DNA of 64,000 nt from Candidatus Pantoea floridensis (GCF_900215435.1 NZ_OCMY01000002.1:124001-188000), one strand, 5' to 3'; counted from the stretch's first letter, positions 35,743 through 45,567 are shown. Numbers and translations: made by a program. Notes: generated from the sequence alone by a model not told the origin.

Positions 35743-37574
35743 CCGATGCCCCCTGTTCCATAAAGCGTTCGCCATCCAACGTGAGAGTGAAGCTGAGCCG
35801 CTGATTGAGCTCGCAATAATCTGTCAAGGCATGAAAAACCATGTAGGCAAACATAAAGGCGCCCTGGTCGGCGTGATCCTGAGGTGCGATGTCGAGGGAA
35901 AGTCGGGTGCCGCGCGTCCAGCTCAGCGGACCCGCTCCCTGCCAGCGTTCGAAATGATGGGTAATGGTCGCCCGGCGAATGCTGGAAAGCTGTTTTGTCT
36001 GCGCGGCATTTTGCTCATTCACAAACAGGCTCAGCCATTCACGAAGCAAGTCGGCGCAGTTTTCAACTTCACTCTCGGCATAATGCAAAGGGTTTACATT
36101 GAGCATCTGTAGCGCATGCCAACTTTTAATTTTTGCCGGTGGAGCCTGCGGCGCGCTGGGATGCCGGGTGAGAATGACGCCTTTAATCGGCATTGACCGC
36201 TCAAGTTCAACGTGGGGACGTTGAAGATGTTCAGGCCGCAAATGTCGCTCGCAGACCAAAGCTTCAACGGCGAAAGCCTTTATCTCCTGGGGCTCAAGCT
36301 GAGCAGGGCCGGTTGAAAAGGACAAAAAGAGTTGCTCAAGCGGCAGGCGTTGGTGACTGGCTTGCGTGGTACGTGGATCGCTACGACGCCGTAATGACCA
36401 ACGTGCCGGTGCGTCAGTGACGGTTTCGTAATGCGCATCGCCGGTCAGTGCAGAAAAGGGGCGTTTTTTCGCCATCCTGCAAAATAGCTTTCACCTCCGT
36501 CAGGCTGTGAATACAAAAATGACGGGCGTTTAATCGATCGACGATCAGCGGGTATTCCGTGTGCTGCTGATTAATCAGCACCGGGCTGCATACTCGGGGA
36601 AAAAGGTTTATGGCCGGTGTGGCAAACAGATGAAAGTGACGGGCATGAATACTCTCTGCCAGTGCAAAGCTGGATTTGTTAAACAGGAAAAAGAGATCAA
36701 ACGTATGGCTGTGCGTCCCGCGTGCTAAAAATTCATGCAGACCGGTTACCAAAAGCGTAGAGAAACGTCCCGGCGCGGCAAAATATTCACGTAACAGACG
36801 ACAGCCCGGTAATTCGCCAATCGCCTGCGGTAATAGCGACTCCTCCGGCGTTAATCCGGCAAGAGAGATAGCGTCAGCATCGAGAATAGTGTATATCGGC
36901 CCCTCCGGCTGGTGGGCGTGCAGTACTATACGCAGCGTGTTGGTCAGTAATAACGTTAGAAGTTGGTTGAGCAGAACAATTTCACAGCTCATCGTTAGAC
37001 GAAGCGGCGAAAAACTCAGCTCGCACAGCGGGATAATCCCGCGCGTGCTTATGGTGAGGTGCAAATAGCTCTGCGAATCCTGAAATTGCTGGCGTACGTT
37101 TTCCGGCAGTTCAAGTGGTGGATGCACCTTGAGTTCAGCTCGCTCGATTTCAACCGGTTGAACATGTACGTCATTGCCGGTAACGAAAACAGCAGGGCGC
37201 TCTTTGAGTGAAGGATCATTCAGCATGACTCTGCTGCCCTTCGGTAAACAGGTTCTGGCGCTCCACTGCGGGTGTGTGAGATCGGGTTGTAGCGCCACCG
37301 TCATCATAGATGGCACCGGCGTTTGCCAGTTCGGTGCTAAATGAGTCAGCATATTTAACGCGAATTCTGCCTGCTCGTTATTGAGGCGCTCATGAACCCG
37401 ACTCGCAAGAAAAGCGGTGCCTTCCAGTAATCGTTCTACGAAGGGATCCTGTACGCCATTACGATGTACACCCAATTGGCTGGCAACCTGCGGATGTTGT
37501 TTTGCAAAAGCATCACCCGCTTCACGGAGATAGCGTAATTCTTCGTTATAGAGCGTGAGAAAATCGGGTGTCAT
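35735..37574 (-). pseudogene. tssF: Type VI secretion baseplate protein TssF, reading frame broken by +1 base in an A6 tract
   Basis: Two adjoining frames together encode a normal TssF. Frame one (37574-36414) begins MTPDFLTLYNEELRYLREAG and carries the N-terminal two thirds up to VKAILQDGEK. Frame two (35735 to about 36475) continues with RPFSALTGDAHYETV and the RGTRLSLDIAP segment to the end. The change falls at six consecutive A residues on the coding strand (T run at 36464-36469); removing one A fuses them into 612 residues, the usual length. TssF is essential for the baseplate. So this is an inactivating frameshift, a phase-variable or slippage-corrected site, or a sequencing error; the intact remainder of the cluster favours a recent event or an error. 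Confidence 0.85.
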
Positions 37575-37587
37575 GGCAATATCTCTA

Positions 37588-38022
37588 TTAAATTATGCTG
37601 ACTGCGCCACAGGAATAATCCAGCGCGATGCGTAAACTAATGGGCGCCTGAAGTTCGGGAATAACGCTCCAGCCGTTAATATCAAATAACAGTGCTAAAA
37701 CTAATGCCTGCCTTTTTTCTACCACCGGCGTCACTTTAATAGAGCGCGGGTCGATGCGCGGTTCAAACAGCACAATAATTGAATGAATGTGATGCGCAAT
37801 GGTTAATGCATCAGCATTGACCGGTAACTGTCGGCTTAATGAGGGTAAGCCAAAATTTAAAACTGAGTTTTTACACCATGGATAGTTATCTAAATGTAAT
37901 TGTCCACTGCGTGCCGCATCATTTAGCAATAACTCTACATCGCGAACTAATGCGCCTCGCCAGAAAGAACGGCTCGTTTTACTACTTAACTTATCAAATA
38001 AAAAGGGTTGTGAAACTTTCAT
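37588..38022 (-). CDS. tssE: Type VI secretion baseplate protein TssE
   Basis: A gp25-like protein of 144 residues from ATG 38022; an in-frame ATG at 38052 would add ten residues. It has the pattern RDVELLLNDAARSG, then VLNFGLPSL and the family motif centred on Glu-Pro-Arg (VLFEPRIDPRSIKV). TssE joins the TssFG wedge and helps sheath assembly. It lies between hcp and tssF with short gaps. Gene order hcp-tssE-tssF-tssG is standard. Confidence 0.9.
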   Translation of the reverse strand: MKVSQPFLFDKLSSKTSRSFWRGALVRDVELLLNDAARSGQLHLDNYPWCKNSVLNFGLPSLSRQLPVNADALTIAHHIHSIIVLFEPRIDPRSIKVTPVVEKRQALVLALLFDINGWSVIPELQAPISLRIALDYSCGAVSII

Positions 38023-38042
38023 ATGATGCTCGTTAAGGAAAT

Positions 38043-38068
38043 AGCTACCCATAGCTACTGAGTAGCCA
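38043..38068 (-). other. Small hairpins between hcp and tssE
   Basis: Two short overlapping dyads (GCTACTGAGTAGC at 38054-38066 and a neighbouring TAGCTACCCATAGCTA) follow the hcp stop in the direction of transcription. There is no T-run. They could protect or process the hcp message, which usually needs a much higher level than the downstream genes. Confidence 0.35.
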
Positions 38069-38089
38069 TTATATTATTAAGCGATATGA

Positions 38090-38608
38090 TTACACTCTGG
38101 CGTTTCTTTTCAGATCGTAGCCTGTTTTAATTGCTGCACCCATTGAGCCATCATTATTTTGCTCTCTATATTCAACTTCAATACGGGCAAAGTTCAATTT
38201 GATGACATCCGTAGGCAGCACCGTTTCCGAGGCTTCGATGCCCATATTATTCAGCGGCATATTACCCACCGTTTGGAAACGAGACACTAAGCAGTTGCTG
38301 AAGGTAATGGTCAGGAAGTCTTTTTGACCTTGTCCTGATTTGCGGCACACCAGCGTAGCCTGGGTAATATGCTCACCCATTGCACACATTAAAAATAATT
38401 TCGGCGAGGCTTTATTGGTGCGCATACGAAATTCGAAATCTTTCATTTCGACTTTGCCCGATCCGCCACCGCTACCTGCTGAGAAATGCCCCGCATTTTC
38501 CTCTGCCCACTGCCACGCATCTAACTGAATCCATCCCGGATAATTCTGGTCAGGGGATTCTCCATCTACTCCATCGATTTTTAAGAAATAGTCAACTAAT
38601 GCCGCCAT
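38090..38608 (-). CDS. hcp: Type VI secretion tube protein Hcp (TssD)
   Basis: A 172-residue Hcp. The N-terminal DYFLKIDGVDGESPD and QLDAWQWAEEN are diagnostic, as are FEFRMRTNKASPKLFLMCAMGEHI and the final beta strand. Hexameric rings stack into the secreted inner tube. AAGGAG precedes the ATG. There is a 97-base gap after tssC and hairpins on both sides, so its mRNA may be handled separately from the rest of the operon. Confidence 0.93.
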   Translation of the reverse strand: MAALVDYFLKIDGVDGESPDQNYPGWIQLDAWQWAEENAGHFSAGSGGGSGKVEMKDFEFRMRTNKASPKLFLMCAMGEHITQATLVCRKSGQGQKDFLTITFSNCLVSRFQTVGNMPLNNMGIEASETVLPTDVIKLNFARIEVEYREQNNDGSMGAAIKTGYDLKRNARV

Positions 38609-38631
38609 ATTTCATACTCCTTGAGTGAGGA

Positions 38632-38647
38632 TGCGACTACTGTCGCA
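38632..38647 (-). promoter_or_regulatory. Hairpin in the hcp leader
   Basis: TGCGAC / GTCGCA with a 4-base loop lies 24 bases upstream of the hcp start codon, between tssC and hcp. It could act in RNA processing or stability; there is no direct evidence of function. Confidence 0.3.
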
Positions 38648-38705
38648 GGGTGTTTTAAACGCCATATTTACAAAGGTTAATTACAGTGCAAAATAGTGGC
38701 GCTGT

Positions 38706-40223
38706 TTATTCTCCACCTTTTTTTGCGGATGGAAGTTTAGAAACTAAGCGAAGCGAAACTGTCATTCCCTCTAGCTGATAGTGAGGGCGTAAATAAAAAT
38801 GGGCGCGGTAATAACCGGGATCATCAGCCACCTCTTCAACATTCACTTCGGCGGCAGCTAACGGACGTCGTGCTTTGGTAGCCTCCGTTGATACCGAAGG
38901 ATCGCCGTCGACATAGTTCATTAGCCAGTCATTTAACCAAACCTGCATATCATTACGAGAGCGGAATGAACCAATTTTGTCGCGTACAATGCATTTTAAA
39001 TAATGCGCGAAACGACAGGTGGCAAAAATATAAGGCAAGCGTGCGGATAGACGAGCATTAGCCGTAGCATCAGGATCTTCATAGAGCTTGGGGGTGTGCA
39101 GCGTGCACGACCCAATAAAGGCGGCGAAGTCAGAATGCTTGCGATAAACCAGCGGTAAAAAACCTGCATCTGACAACTCTTGCTCTCGTCTGTCAGATAT
39201 AGCGACCTCGGTTGGGCAGGTTATTTCATAACCGCCTTCCTCAGAAGGAAATGCATAGGCTGGCAATTCTTCAACAGAACCACCGGACTCAATGCCGCGA
39301 ATACGTGAGCACCAGCCATATTCATGGAATGCGCGGTTAATATTAACACCCATGGCATAAGCTGAGTTCGCCCAGACAAAATCATTATCATTGAGCGGAT
39401 TGACCTCTTCTTCAAAGGCAAACTCATCGACCGGCGCAGTTTTGGCGCCATAGGGGAGACGAGCCATAAAGCGCGGCATCGTCATTACCAGATAGCGAGC
39501 ATCATTACTTTCCCGCAGTCTGCGCCAGGACGCATATTCGGGCGTACTAAAGATCTTGCCGATATCACGTGGATTGCCAAGCTCAGACCAGCTCTTCATC
39601 TGCAGTAGAGCAGGTGAGGCGGAGGCAATAAACGGGCAGTGGGCAGCAGCGGATATCCGGGATATTTCAGTCAACAGCATGACGCTCGTTGGACTGTGAT
39701 CGAACTGATAATCGCCAATCAGACAGCCAAAAGGTTCACCGCCAAACTGGCCATATTCAGTTTCATATATTTGTTTGAATATGGGGCTTTGATCCCACGC
39801 ACTTCCACGGAAACGCCGCAGGCTATTCATTAATTCACTTTGTGTAATGTTCAGGACGCGGATTTTTAACGTTTCATTGACGTTAGTATTATCAACCAGA
39901 TAGCTCAGGCCGCGCCAGGAAGCTTCCAGGTCCTGAAATTTCTTGTTGTGAATAACAGCATTGAGTTGAGAAGATAATTTCTCATCTATTTCCGTAATCA
40001 ACGATTGGATAGTAAATAATACATCCTGATTCACTTTCACCTGGCTACTATTGATTTGACTTGCCAGTGTGCCAATCGCCTGGCGAACCGCGCTCGACGC
40101 TTCCTGCGTCATGGGACGAAACCCTTTTTTGAGCAACCGACCTAATTCGTCATTTTCGCCCAGCATGGGTTGATTAGCATATTCCGTCGTGTGGGCATTC
40201 GTGTGTTGTTGCGTCAGTGGCAT
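38706..40223 (-). CDS. tssC: Type VI secretion sheath large subunit TssC
   Basis: The start is the ATG at 40223 with GGAGG seven bases upstream (505 residues); a TTG at 40229 is less likely. Conserved TssC stretches include FQDLEASWRGLSYLVDNT, FGCLIGDYQFDH, YGAKTAPVDEFAFEEE and the C-terminal RPHYQLEGMTVSLRLVSKLP. TssB and TssC form the contractile sheath around the Hcp tube. It starts two bases after the tssB stop, so the two are translationally linked. The length and all core segments are intact. Confidence 0.93.
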   Translation of the reverse strand: MPLTQQHTNAHTTEYANQPMLGENDELGRLLKKGFRPMTQEASSAVRQAIGTLASQINSSQVKVNQDVLFTIQSLITEIDEKLSSQLNAVIHNKKFQDLEASWRGLSYLVDNTNVNETLKIRVLNITQSELMNSLRRFRGSAWDQSPIFKQIYETEYGQFGGEPFGCLIGDYQFDHSPTSVMLLTEISRISAAAHCPFIASASPALLQMKSWSELGNPRDIGKIFSTPEYASWRRLRESNDARYLVMTMPRFMARLPYGAKTAPVDEFAFEEEVNPLNDNDFVWANSAYAMGVNINRAFHEYGWCSRIRGIESGGSVEELPAYAFPSEEGGYEITCPTEVAISDRREQELSDAGFLPLVYRKHSDFAAFIGSCTLHTPKLYEDPDATANARLSARLPYIFATCRFAHYLKCIVRDKIGSFRSRNDMQVWLNDWLMNYVDGDPSVSTEATKARRPLAAAEVNVEEVADDPGYYRAHFYLRPHYQLEGMTVSLRLVSKLPSAKKGGE

Positions 40224-40225
40224 GC

Positions 40226-40774
40226 TCAAACCTCCTTATTCTCTGATGCGCTATCTTCATTGAAAGACTGCACGGCTTGTTTTGCATCATTGACCAGTCG
40301 CTGCAGAAAATCAGGTTGTTCAAGTAGATTTTTGACCACTTCTTCAGCGCTACTTTTTCCATCCATATAGGTGATGAGCTGCGTCAAATGTTCACGTGCT
40401 TCCAGCAGTGCGGCCATTTGTGGGATGCGTCGGGCGATTTGCGCTGGGGAAAAGTCATCCATTGACTCAAATTCCAGATCCACATCAAGGAGTTCGTCAC
40501 CGTCAGTCAGCGTATTTTTGACGTAGTATTGCAGGTGAGGGCGGATTGCCCGCATCCGGTCATTAAAGTTATCCTGATCGAAGGTTAAAAATTTTCGTTC
40601 TTCCACGGGAAGCAACGCTTTTTTTCGATCGCCAGAAAGATCGGACATCACGCCTGTCACAAAAGGTAATTCAATTTTCTTATGTGAACCATATAGCTCA
40701 ACGTCATATTCAATTTGTACGCGCGGAGCATTATTCTTCCCAATAAACTTTTGCGAGCTTGAATCTTTGGCCAT
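40226..40774 (-). CDS. tssB: Type VI secretion sheath small subunit TssB
   Basis: A 182-residue TssB. The N-terminal KFIGKNNAPRVQIEYDVE and ELPFVTGVMSDLSGD are the hallmark segments, followed by FLTFDQDNFNDRM and LEFESMDDFSP. It pairs with TssC to build the sheath. AGGAG lies six bases before the ATG. It lies between tssA and tssC in the usual order. Confidence 0.93.
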   Translation of the reverse strand: MAKDSSSQKFIGKNNAPRVQIEYDVELYGSHKKIELPFVTGVMSDLSGDRKKALLPVEERKFLTFDQDNFNDRMRAIRPHLQYYVKNTLTDGDELLDVDLEFESMDDFSPAQIARRIPQMAALLEAREHLTQLITYMDGKSSAEEVVKNLLEQPDFLQRLVNDAKQAVQSFNEDSASENKEV

Positions 40775-40795
40775 GAGATTCTCCTGAGTAAGAGG

Positions 40796-41734
40796 TTAAG
40801 ACTTTCCTGCAAATTGCTGTAACGTACTAAGCGCATCGGGTAGCATTTCTTCGACAATCGCCATGAAATCCATGCCAATCATTTTCTTTGAACGTCGAAT
40901 AAAAACGGGCGCGGGATGACTGGGTTCATACTGTTCAAAATAGGTCAGGATATGATCGAGCATAATAATTACCTCGCGCCTATTTTGCGGGATATCTGGT
41001 ATCTGTTGTTCTGATGCTGGTAAGTAAGGCTCTACATGTGTATTAAGCTCTTCATCACTGTTAGAGGCTGGATTAGCCGACAATCCAGACAAGTTTTTCT
41101 GCGCAGAGAGTAAATAGCTGCTCAGATTTGTGGCATTAAACTGATAGCCATCAGACGAAAAATTGACGTTTTCACTGATGTAATTCAGCATTCGCTGACA
41201 ATCAATCAACTGACTATGCAGTGCCGGAATATGTTGTTCCCTGTACCACCGGTCGGCCGTCTCAACAGCAGAAATAATTTCCGGGTAGGGTAAGGAAGAT
41301 CGATCCTCATTTAACTCTCGAGCCTGGCAACGTTCGAGGCTCAAGGTCATTCCAGGTGTCAGCTGCGCATTTTTAAATAACGTAAAACATTGATTTCCCG
41401 CGAGCCAAATTAGCCCGGTTGCGGCATCTCTTCTAACCTCACTATCGGCAGGCAATTGTTCTAACGCTTGTTCTAAAATCTGTAGCGTTATCCACAACGC
41501 AGAAATTCCCTGCAGCATTAATTTTGCACGAAGTTGCCAGAGCAGAACCCGCCAGTTAAATCCCTTTTCAAGTAATTTCTCGCACTGATCATTGATAAGA
41601 GACCATGAAATAATATCTGACGAAATCTCCTCTAATGGATCGTTATTGGAATCCAGCCGTGATATAGCGAAATCTATTTCACTGTAGAGCGGGTCAAACT
41701 CAAGATCAGAATAGAGAAAAAAGTTAGAGCTCAT
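40796..41734 (-). CDS. tssA: Type VI secretion protein TssA (ImpA-like), first gene of the cluster
   Basis: A 312-residue protein whose start resembles the ImpA_N domain: FDPLYSEIDFAISRLDSNNDPLEEISSDIISW, then WRVLLWQLRAKLMLQGISALW. The C-terminal VIIMLDHILTYFEQYEPSHPAPVFIRRSKKMIGMDF is a shared TssA signature. TssA caps the growing sheath and starts assembly. The gene is more AT-rich than the rest of the cluster and its ribosome-binding site is weak. An AT-rich gap of 885 bases lies upstream and should hold the operon promoter. Confidence 0.88.
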   Translation of the reverse strand: MSSNFFLYSDLEFDPLYSEIDFAISRLDSNNDPLEEISSDIISWSLINDQCEKLLEKGFNWRVLLWQLRAKLMLQGISALWITLQILEQALEQLPADSEVRRDAATGLIWLAGNQCFTLFKNAQLTPGMTLSLERCQARELNEDRSSLPYPEIISAVETADRWYREQHIPALHSQLIDCQRMLNYISENVNFSSDGYQFNATNLSSYLLSAQKNLSGLSANPASNSDEELNTHVEPYLPASEQQIPDIPQNRREVIIMLDHILTYFEQYEPSHPAPVFIRRSKKMIGMDFMAIVEEMLPDALSTLQQFAGKS

Positions 41735-42565
41735 ACGGTTGTTACCTATTAAGCGAAAACATTAAATGAACCTCTATTCGAACAATTTAAATCTAAGGCA
41801 AATAAAGTAGCTAAATGATTGTGAATATTAATAAGTTTCAAACGATAGATTTTACCTATTGAAATCAGGAATCATGATCGAACAAACCTATTAGTCGATT
41901 TTACCAATCAAGAAATTTCTTACGGATAAGGTTATTATCTGGGATTTTATTTCATGGAGAGGAAATATATCGTGCCATCATTTCTTTTAACGTTAATTAA
42001 ATTAGCAGTAAAAAATACCTTTACCAGACATTTCCGGGAAGTTTGTTTTTCATTGTTACTTCTTATTATTCAATGAGTTATTTAGAGTCCGTTTTTTACT
42101 TTACTCGTGTTAATGAAATGTTGTTTTTTTGAATGATAAAAGTGAGTGAATAATCTATTATTTGAAGGCTATTTTATTACTTTAATCTATTATTTTTTGC
42201 TGCCTGCAAGCATTAGATAACTCTCTGTATATTTGCTTTAATTTGAGCGGGGGAATGATCAAAATAACTTATCAATTCTCTAGCGAATTGATGCTTTATT
42301 GGACGCTGAGTCAACTGCTTACTCTGATAATAAAGAAGGTTTACTATTTTTGAGCGGTATTATTAGTCTGTCAGTAATGTATCGGTATGGGAAAAGCGAG
42401 AGGTTCTCAGGCAGGAAATTTTACTGTAATGCCGATGTGCTGTAGCCAATCTGCTTACATTGCGTCGCGGCGCAATTTATCACGCAATAAAGTGTGCCGC
42501 TATGATGCCTGCGTTTGTGGTCAGTTTCATCTCTCAACTGACAAGCATCAGTGAGCGATGCAGCC
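41735..42565. other. AT-rich intergenic region upstream of the T6SS operon
   Basis: No convincing gene is seen here. The stretch is clearly richer in A and T than its surroundings, which fits a T6SS control region bound by a silencer such as H-NS, though that is inference. A 40-codon plus-strand frame (41954-42076) with a GAGAGGAAA site before an internal GTG encodes a small hydrophobic peptide, at low confidence. A degraded REP-like unit lies near 42469-42502. Confidence 0.5.
42469..42502. repeat. Degenerate REP-like unit, GTAGCG subtype
   Basis: GCGGCGCAATTTATCACGC followed by AATAAAGTGTGCCGC resembles the pair at 14368-14430, but the GTAG head is changed and one arm is shortened. Confidence 0.45.
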
Positions 42566-42601
42566 AATAAAAAAGCCGATAACCGTTGCCAGTTATCGGC
42601 T
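42566..42601 (-). terminator. Intrinsic terminator of the dat-ddc operon
   Basis: AGCCGATAAC (42574-42583) pairs with GTTATCGGCT (42592-42601) and, read on the minus strand, is followed by TTTTTATT. It lies 18 bases after the ddc stop codon. Confidence 0.85.
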
Positions 42602-42619
42602 TTATTACATCGCGCAGGA

Positions 42620-44086
42620 TTAGGCGTTCAGCAACTGATTCGCGGTTTTCTCAACCAAGGCCAGCAGGACTTTGACATCTTCCAGCGTTACGGTTGGGTT
42701 CAGCAGCGTCAACTTCAGGCAGGTTACGCCTTGATTCTCGGTCACGCCGACGTTAGCGCGGCCTGAATCCAGCAGCGCATCGCCGATTCGTTGATTGAAC
42801 AGCGCAATCTGTGCGACGTCCGACAGCTGCTCTGGACGGTAGCGGAACAGTACGCTGGCCAGCTGTGGCTGCATTACCAGTTCCAGACGCGGTTCAGAGG
42901 CGACAAACTTCGCCACTTCCTGCGCCAGAGTCACGCCGTGATCGATGATCGCCGCATACTGTTTCTGACCCAGCGCTTCGAGGCCCATCCACAGTTTCAA
43001 CGCATCAAAGCGACGCGTTGTTTGCAGAGACTTGGAGACCAGGTTTGGCACGCCTGCCTCTTCATCAAACTCAGAGTTCAGGTAAGCCGCCTGATAGCGC
43101 ATCAGCTCGTAATGACGCTCATCTTTCAGCAGGAATGCACCACAGCTGATGGTCTGGAAATACTGTTTGTGGAAGTCCAGCGTGACGGAATCCACAAGTT
43201 CCAGGCCATCAAGGTAGTCGCGATACTTCTCGGACAGCAGCAGCGCGCCGCCCCATGCGGCATCAACGTGCACCCAGATATTGTGCTCTGCCGCGATGCC
43301 GGCAATTTCACGCAGTGGATCGATAGCGCCCGCATCAGTGGTACCGGCGGTTGCGACGATCGCCAGGATCTGCTCACCGTTGGCCTCGGCCTGTGCCAGT
43401 TTCGCTTTCAGGTCTGACACATCCATACGGGCGAATCGGTCAGACTTCACCTGCACCACAGACTGATAGCCGTGGCCGAGCAGCGCCATGTTTTTCTGCA
43501 CTGAGAAGTGCGCATTTTCAGAGCACAGCACTTTGATCTTCCGCAGATCGCCGGTGATACCGTGCTGCTGCACTGAGTGCCCCTGGCGCTGATAGAACGC
43601 ATCACGCGCCAGCATCAGACCCATCAGGTTACTTTGGGTGCCGCCGCTGGTGAAAACACCCGCGTCGCCAGCCGGATAGCCGACCTGCGCACGCAACCAT
43701 TCGATCAGTTTGATCTCAATGATGGTGGCAGAAGGGCTCTGGTCCCACGAATCCATACTCTGGTTGGTGGCATTAATCAGCACTTCTGCTGCCTGGCTCA
43801 CCACCAGACTAGGGCAGTGCAGGTGTGCCACACATTGTGGGTGATGTACTGAAAGACTGTCTTTCAGGAAATATTCAATCGCACGTTCAATCGCGGCCTG
43901 GTTACCCAGGCCGTTTGGATTGAAGTCGAGCGTGATACGCTCGCGCAGTTCGGCAACGGTTTTGCCTTGATACATCTCAGGCTGTTGCAGCCACTGCACA
44001 ACCGCGGCGCTGCTTTGCGCAATCGCCTGCTGGTACGCCTCAATGCTCTGTGCAGAGGCGGCCAGAATCGGGTTTACTTCAGACAT
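42620..44086 (-). CDS. ddc: L-2,4-diaminobutyrate decarboxylase
   Basis: A 488-residue group II PLP decarboxylase. It has the substrate segment HCPSLVVSQAAEVLINATNQSMDSWDQSP, the Gly-rich TSGGTQSNLMGLMLARD, HVDAAWGGA with the PLP-ring Asp, and the Schiff-base lysine in LDFHKQYFQTISCGAF. Similarity to diaminobutyrate decarboxylases is strong. The product is 1,3-diaminopropane. It lies 12 bases after dat, which supplies its substrate, and a terminator follows. GGAAG precedes the ATG. Confidence 0.92.
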   Translation of the reverse strand: MSEVNPILAASAQSIEAYQQAIAQSSAAVVQWLQQPEMYQGKTVAELRERITLDFNPNGLGNQAAIERAIEYFLKDSLSVHHPQCVAHLHCPSLVVSQAAEVLINATNQSMDSWDQSPSATIIEIKLIEWLRAQVGYPAGDAGVFTSGGTQSNLMGLMLARDAFYQRQGHSVQQHGITGDLRKIKVLCSENAHFSVQKNMALLGHGYQSVVQVKSDRFARMDVSDLKAKLAQAEANGEQILAIVATAGTTDAGAIDPLREIAGIAAEHNIWVHVDAAWGGALLLSEKYRDYLDGLELVDSVTLDFHKQYFQTISCGAFLLKDERHYELMRYQAAYLNSEFDEEAGVPNLVSKSLQTTRRFDALKLWMGLEALGQKQYAAIIDHGVTLAQEVAKFVASEPRLELVMQPQLASVLFRYRPEQLSDVAQIALFNQRIGDALLDSGRANVGVTENQGVTCLKLTLLNPTVTLEDVKVLLALVEKTANQLLNA

Positions 44087-44098
44087 TTACGCTTCCAA

Positions 44099-45484
44099 TC
44101 AAACAGGATTGACGCCAGCACCAATCAGCGCTTGCTCAAATTTATCCAGGAAAATCGCCAACTCATCGTTGGTGATCAGCAGTGAAGGCAGCAGACGCAA
44201 CACTGCGCCATGACGGCCACCGCGCTCCAGAATCAGACCTGCTTCGAAGCACTTCTTCTGTAGCAGAGCAGAGAGCTCGCCGTCAGCTGGGAAGCTGCCC
44301 ATGTGATCGGCTGCTTCGTTCGGTTTAACGATCTCGATACCAATCATCATGCCGAGGCCACGCACGTGACCAATAACCGGGAAGCGTTTCTGCATCGCGA
44401 TCAGCTGCGCTTTCAGCCACTCACCCTGCGCCGCAACTTTATCGGCGATATTCTGCTCTTGCAGAATTTTCAGCGTGGTCAAACCGGTTGCCATCGCCAG
44501 CTGGTTGCCGCGGAAAGTGCCGGTGTGATGGCCAGGTGACCAAACGTCAAACTGCTTTTTGATGCCTAATACTGCCAGTGGCAGACCACCACCAACCGCT
44601 TTAGACATGACGATGATGTCTGGCTCAATGCCCGCATGTTCGAAGGCGAAGAATTTACCGGTACGGGCAAAACCAGCCTGAACTTCATCAAGGATCAGCA
44701 GGATGCCGTGTTCCTGGGTGACTTTGCGGATGCGCTGCAGCCACTCAGCCGGCGCCGGGTTAACTCCACCTTCACCCTGAACGGCTTCGAGGATCACCGC
44801 GGCAGGCTTGCGTACGCCGCTTTCCACGTCATTGATCAGGTTATCAAAGTAGTAGGTCAGCGCTTTTACGCCAGCTTCACCACCGATGCCCAGCGGGCAG
44901 CGATATTGATGCGGATAAGGCATGAACTGGACTTCTGGCATCATGCCGTCAACCGCTTCTTTCGGTGATAGATTACCGGTGACGGACAAGGCACCGTGCG
45001 TCATACCGTGGTAGCCGCCAGAGAAGCTGATGACACCGCTACGGCCAGTGGCTTTTTTCGCCAGTTTAAGCGCGGCTTCAACGGCGTCGGCGCCAGAAGG
45101 ACCGGTGAACTGCAGGCAGTATTCTTTACCCTGGCCTGGCAGCAGCGACAGCAAGGATTCTGAGAACTGATCTTTCAGAGGCGTAGTCAGATCTAGAGTA
45201 TGTAACGGCAAGCCGCTGGTAATGACATTTTGTATGCTCTGCAGAACATCAGGATGGTTGTGACCCAGTGCCAGCGTCCCTGCGCCAGCCAGACAGTCAA
45301 GATATTGTTTATTCTCAACATCTGTGATCCACACGCCATGGGCTTTAGCGATCGCTAAAGGCAATTTGCGCGGGTAACTCCTGACGTTTGATTCAAACTC
45401 GGCCTGACGGGCCAGGAATGCGTCGTTGTTTCCGTTGAATGAGTTGGCACCAAAACTATCAATACGGACTTTATCCGTCATCAT
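44099..45484 (-). CDS. dat: Diaminobutyrate--2-oxoglutarate aminotransferase
   Basis: A 461-residue class III aminotransferase. [44 protein letters not shown] and the PLP lysine in [16 protein letters not shown] are clear. It makes L-2,4-diaminobutyrate from aspartate semialdehyde and glutamate. Followed directly by ddc, it forms the two-step 1,3-diaminopropane pathway. AAGGAG precedes two adjacent ATG codons (45484, 45481). A good sigma-70-type promoter lies about 85 bases upstream. Confidence 0.92.
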   Translation of the reverse strand: MMTDKVRIDSFGANSFNGNNDAFLARQAEFESNVRSYPRKLPLAIAKAHGVWITDVENKQYLDCLAGAGTLALGHNHPDVLQSIQNVITSGLPLHTLDLTTPLKDQFSESLLSLLPGQGKEYCLQFTGPSGADAVEAALKLAKKATGRSGVISFSGGYHGMTHGALSVTGNLSPKEAVDGMMPEVQFMPYPHQYRCPLGIGGEAGVKALTYYFDNLINDVESGVRKPAAVILEAVQGEGGVNPAPAEWLQRIRKVTQEHGILLILDEVQAGFARTGKFFAFEHAGIEPDIIVMSKAVGGGLPLAVLGIKKQFDVWSPGHHTGTFRGNQLAMATGLTTLKILQEQNIADKVAAQGEWLKAQLIAMQKRFPVIGHVRGLGMMIGIEIVKPNEAADHMGSFPADGELSALLQKKCFEAGLILERGGRHGAVLRLLPSLLITNDELAIFLDKFEQALIGAGVNPV

Positions 45485-45567
45485 ATCTCTCCTTCAACCG
45501 GGGCTCGCATTGGCTTGCCGATTGACTAATTGAATAAAAAAGTAACAACCGTGAAAAAAACGCGGCC

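Noticed and set aside
36414-36475. Programmed -1 ribosomal frameshift at the tssF A6 run
   Set aside because: The two frames require skipping one base (+1 direction) or losing one A. A -1 slip on A AAA AAC-type sequence would enter the wrong frame, so classical -1 frameshifting does not explain it.
42361-42540. Possible small RNA gene or CRISPR-like repeat in the AT-rich gap
   Set aside because: Only one imperfect REP-like dyad is visible; there are no regularly spaced repeats and no clear promoter-terminator pair.
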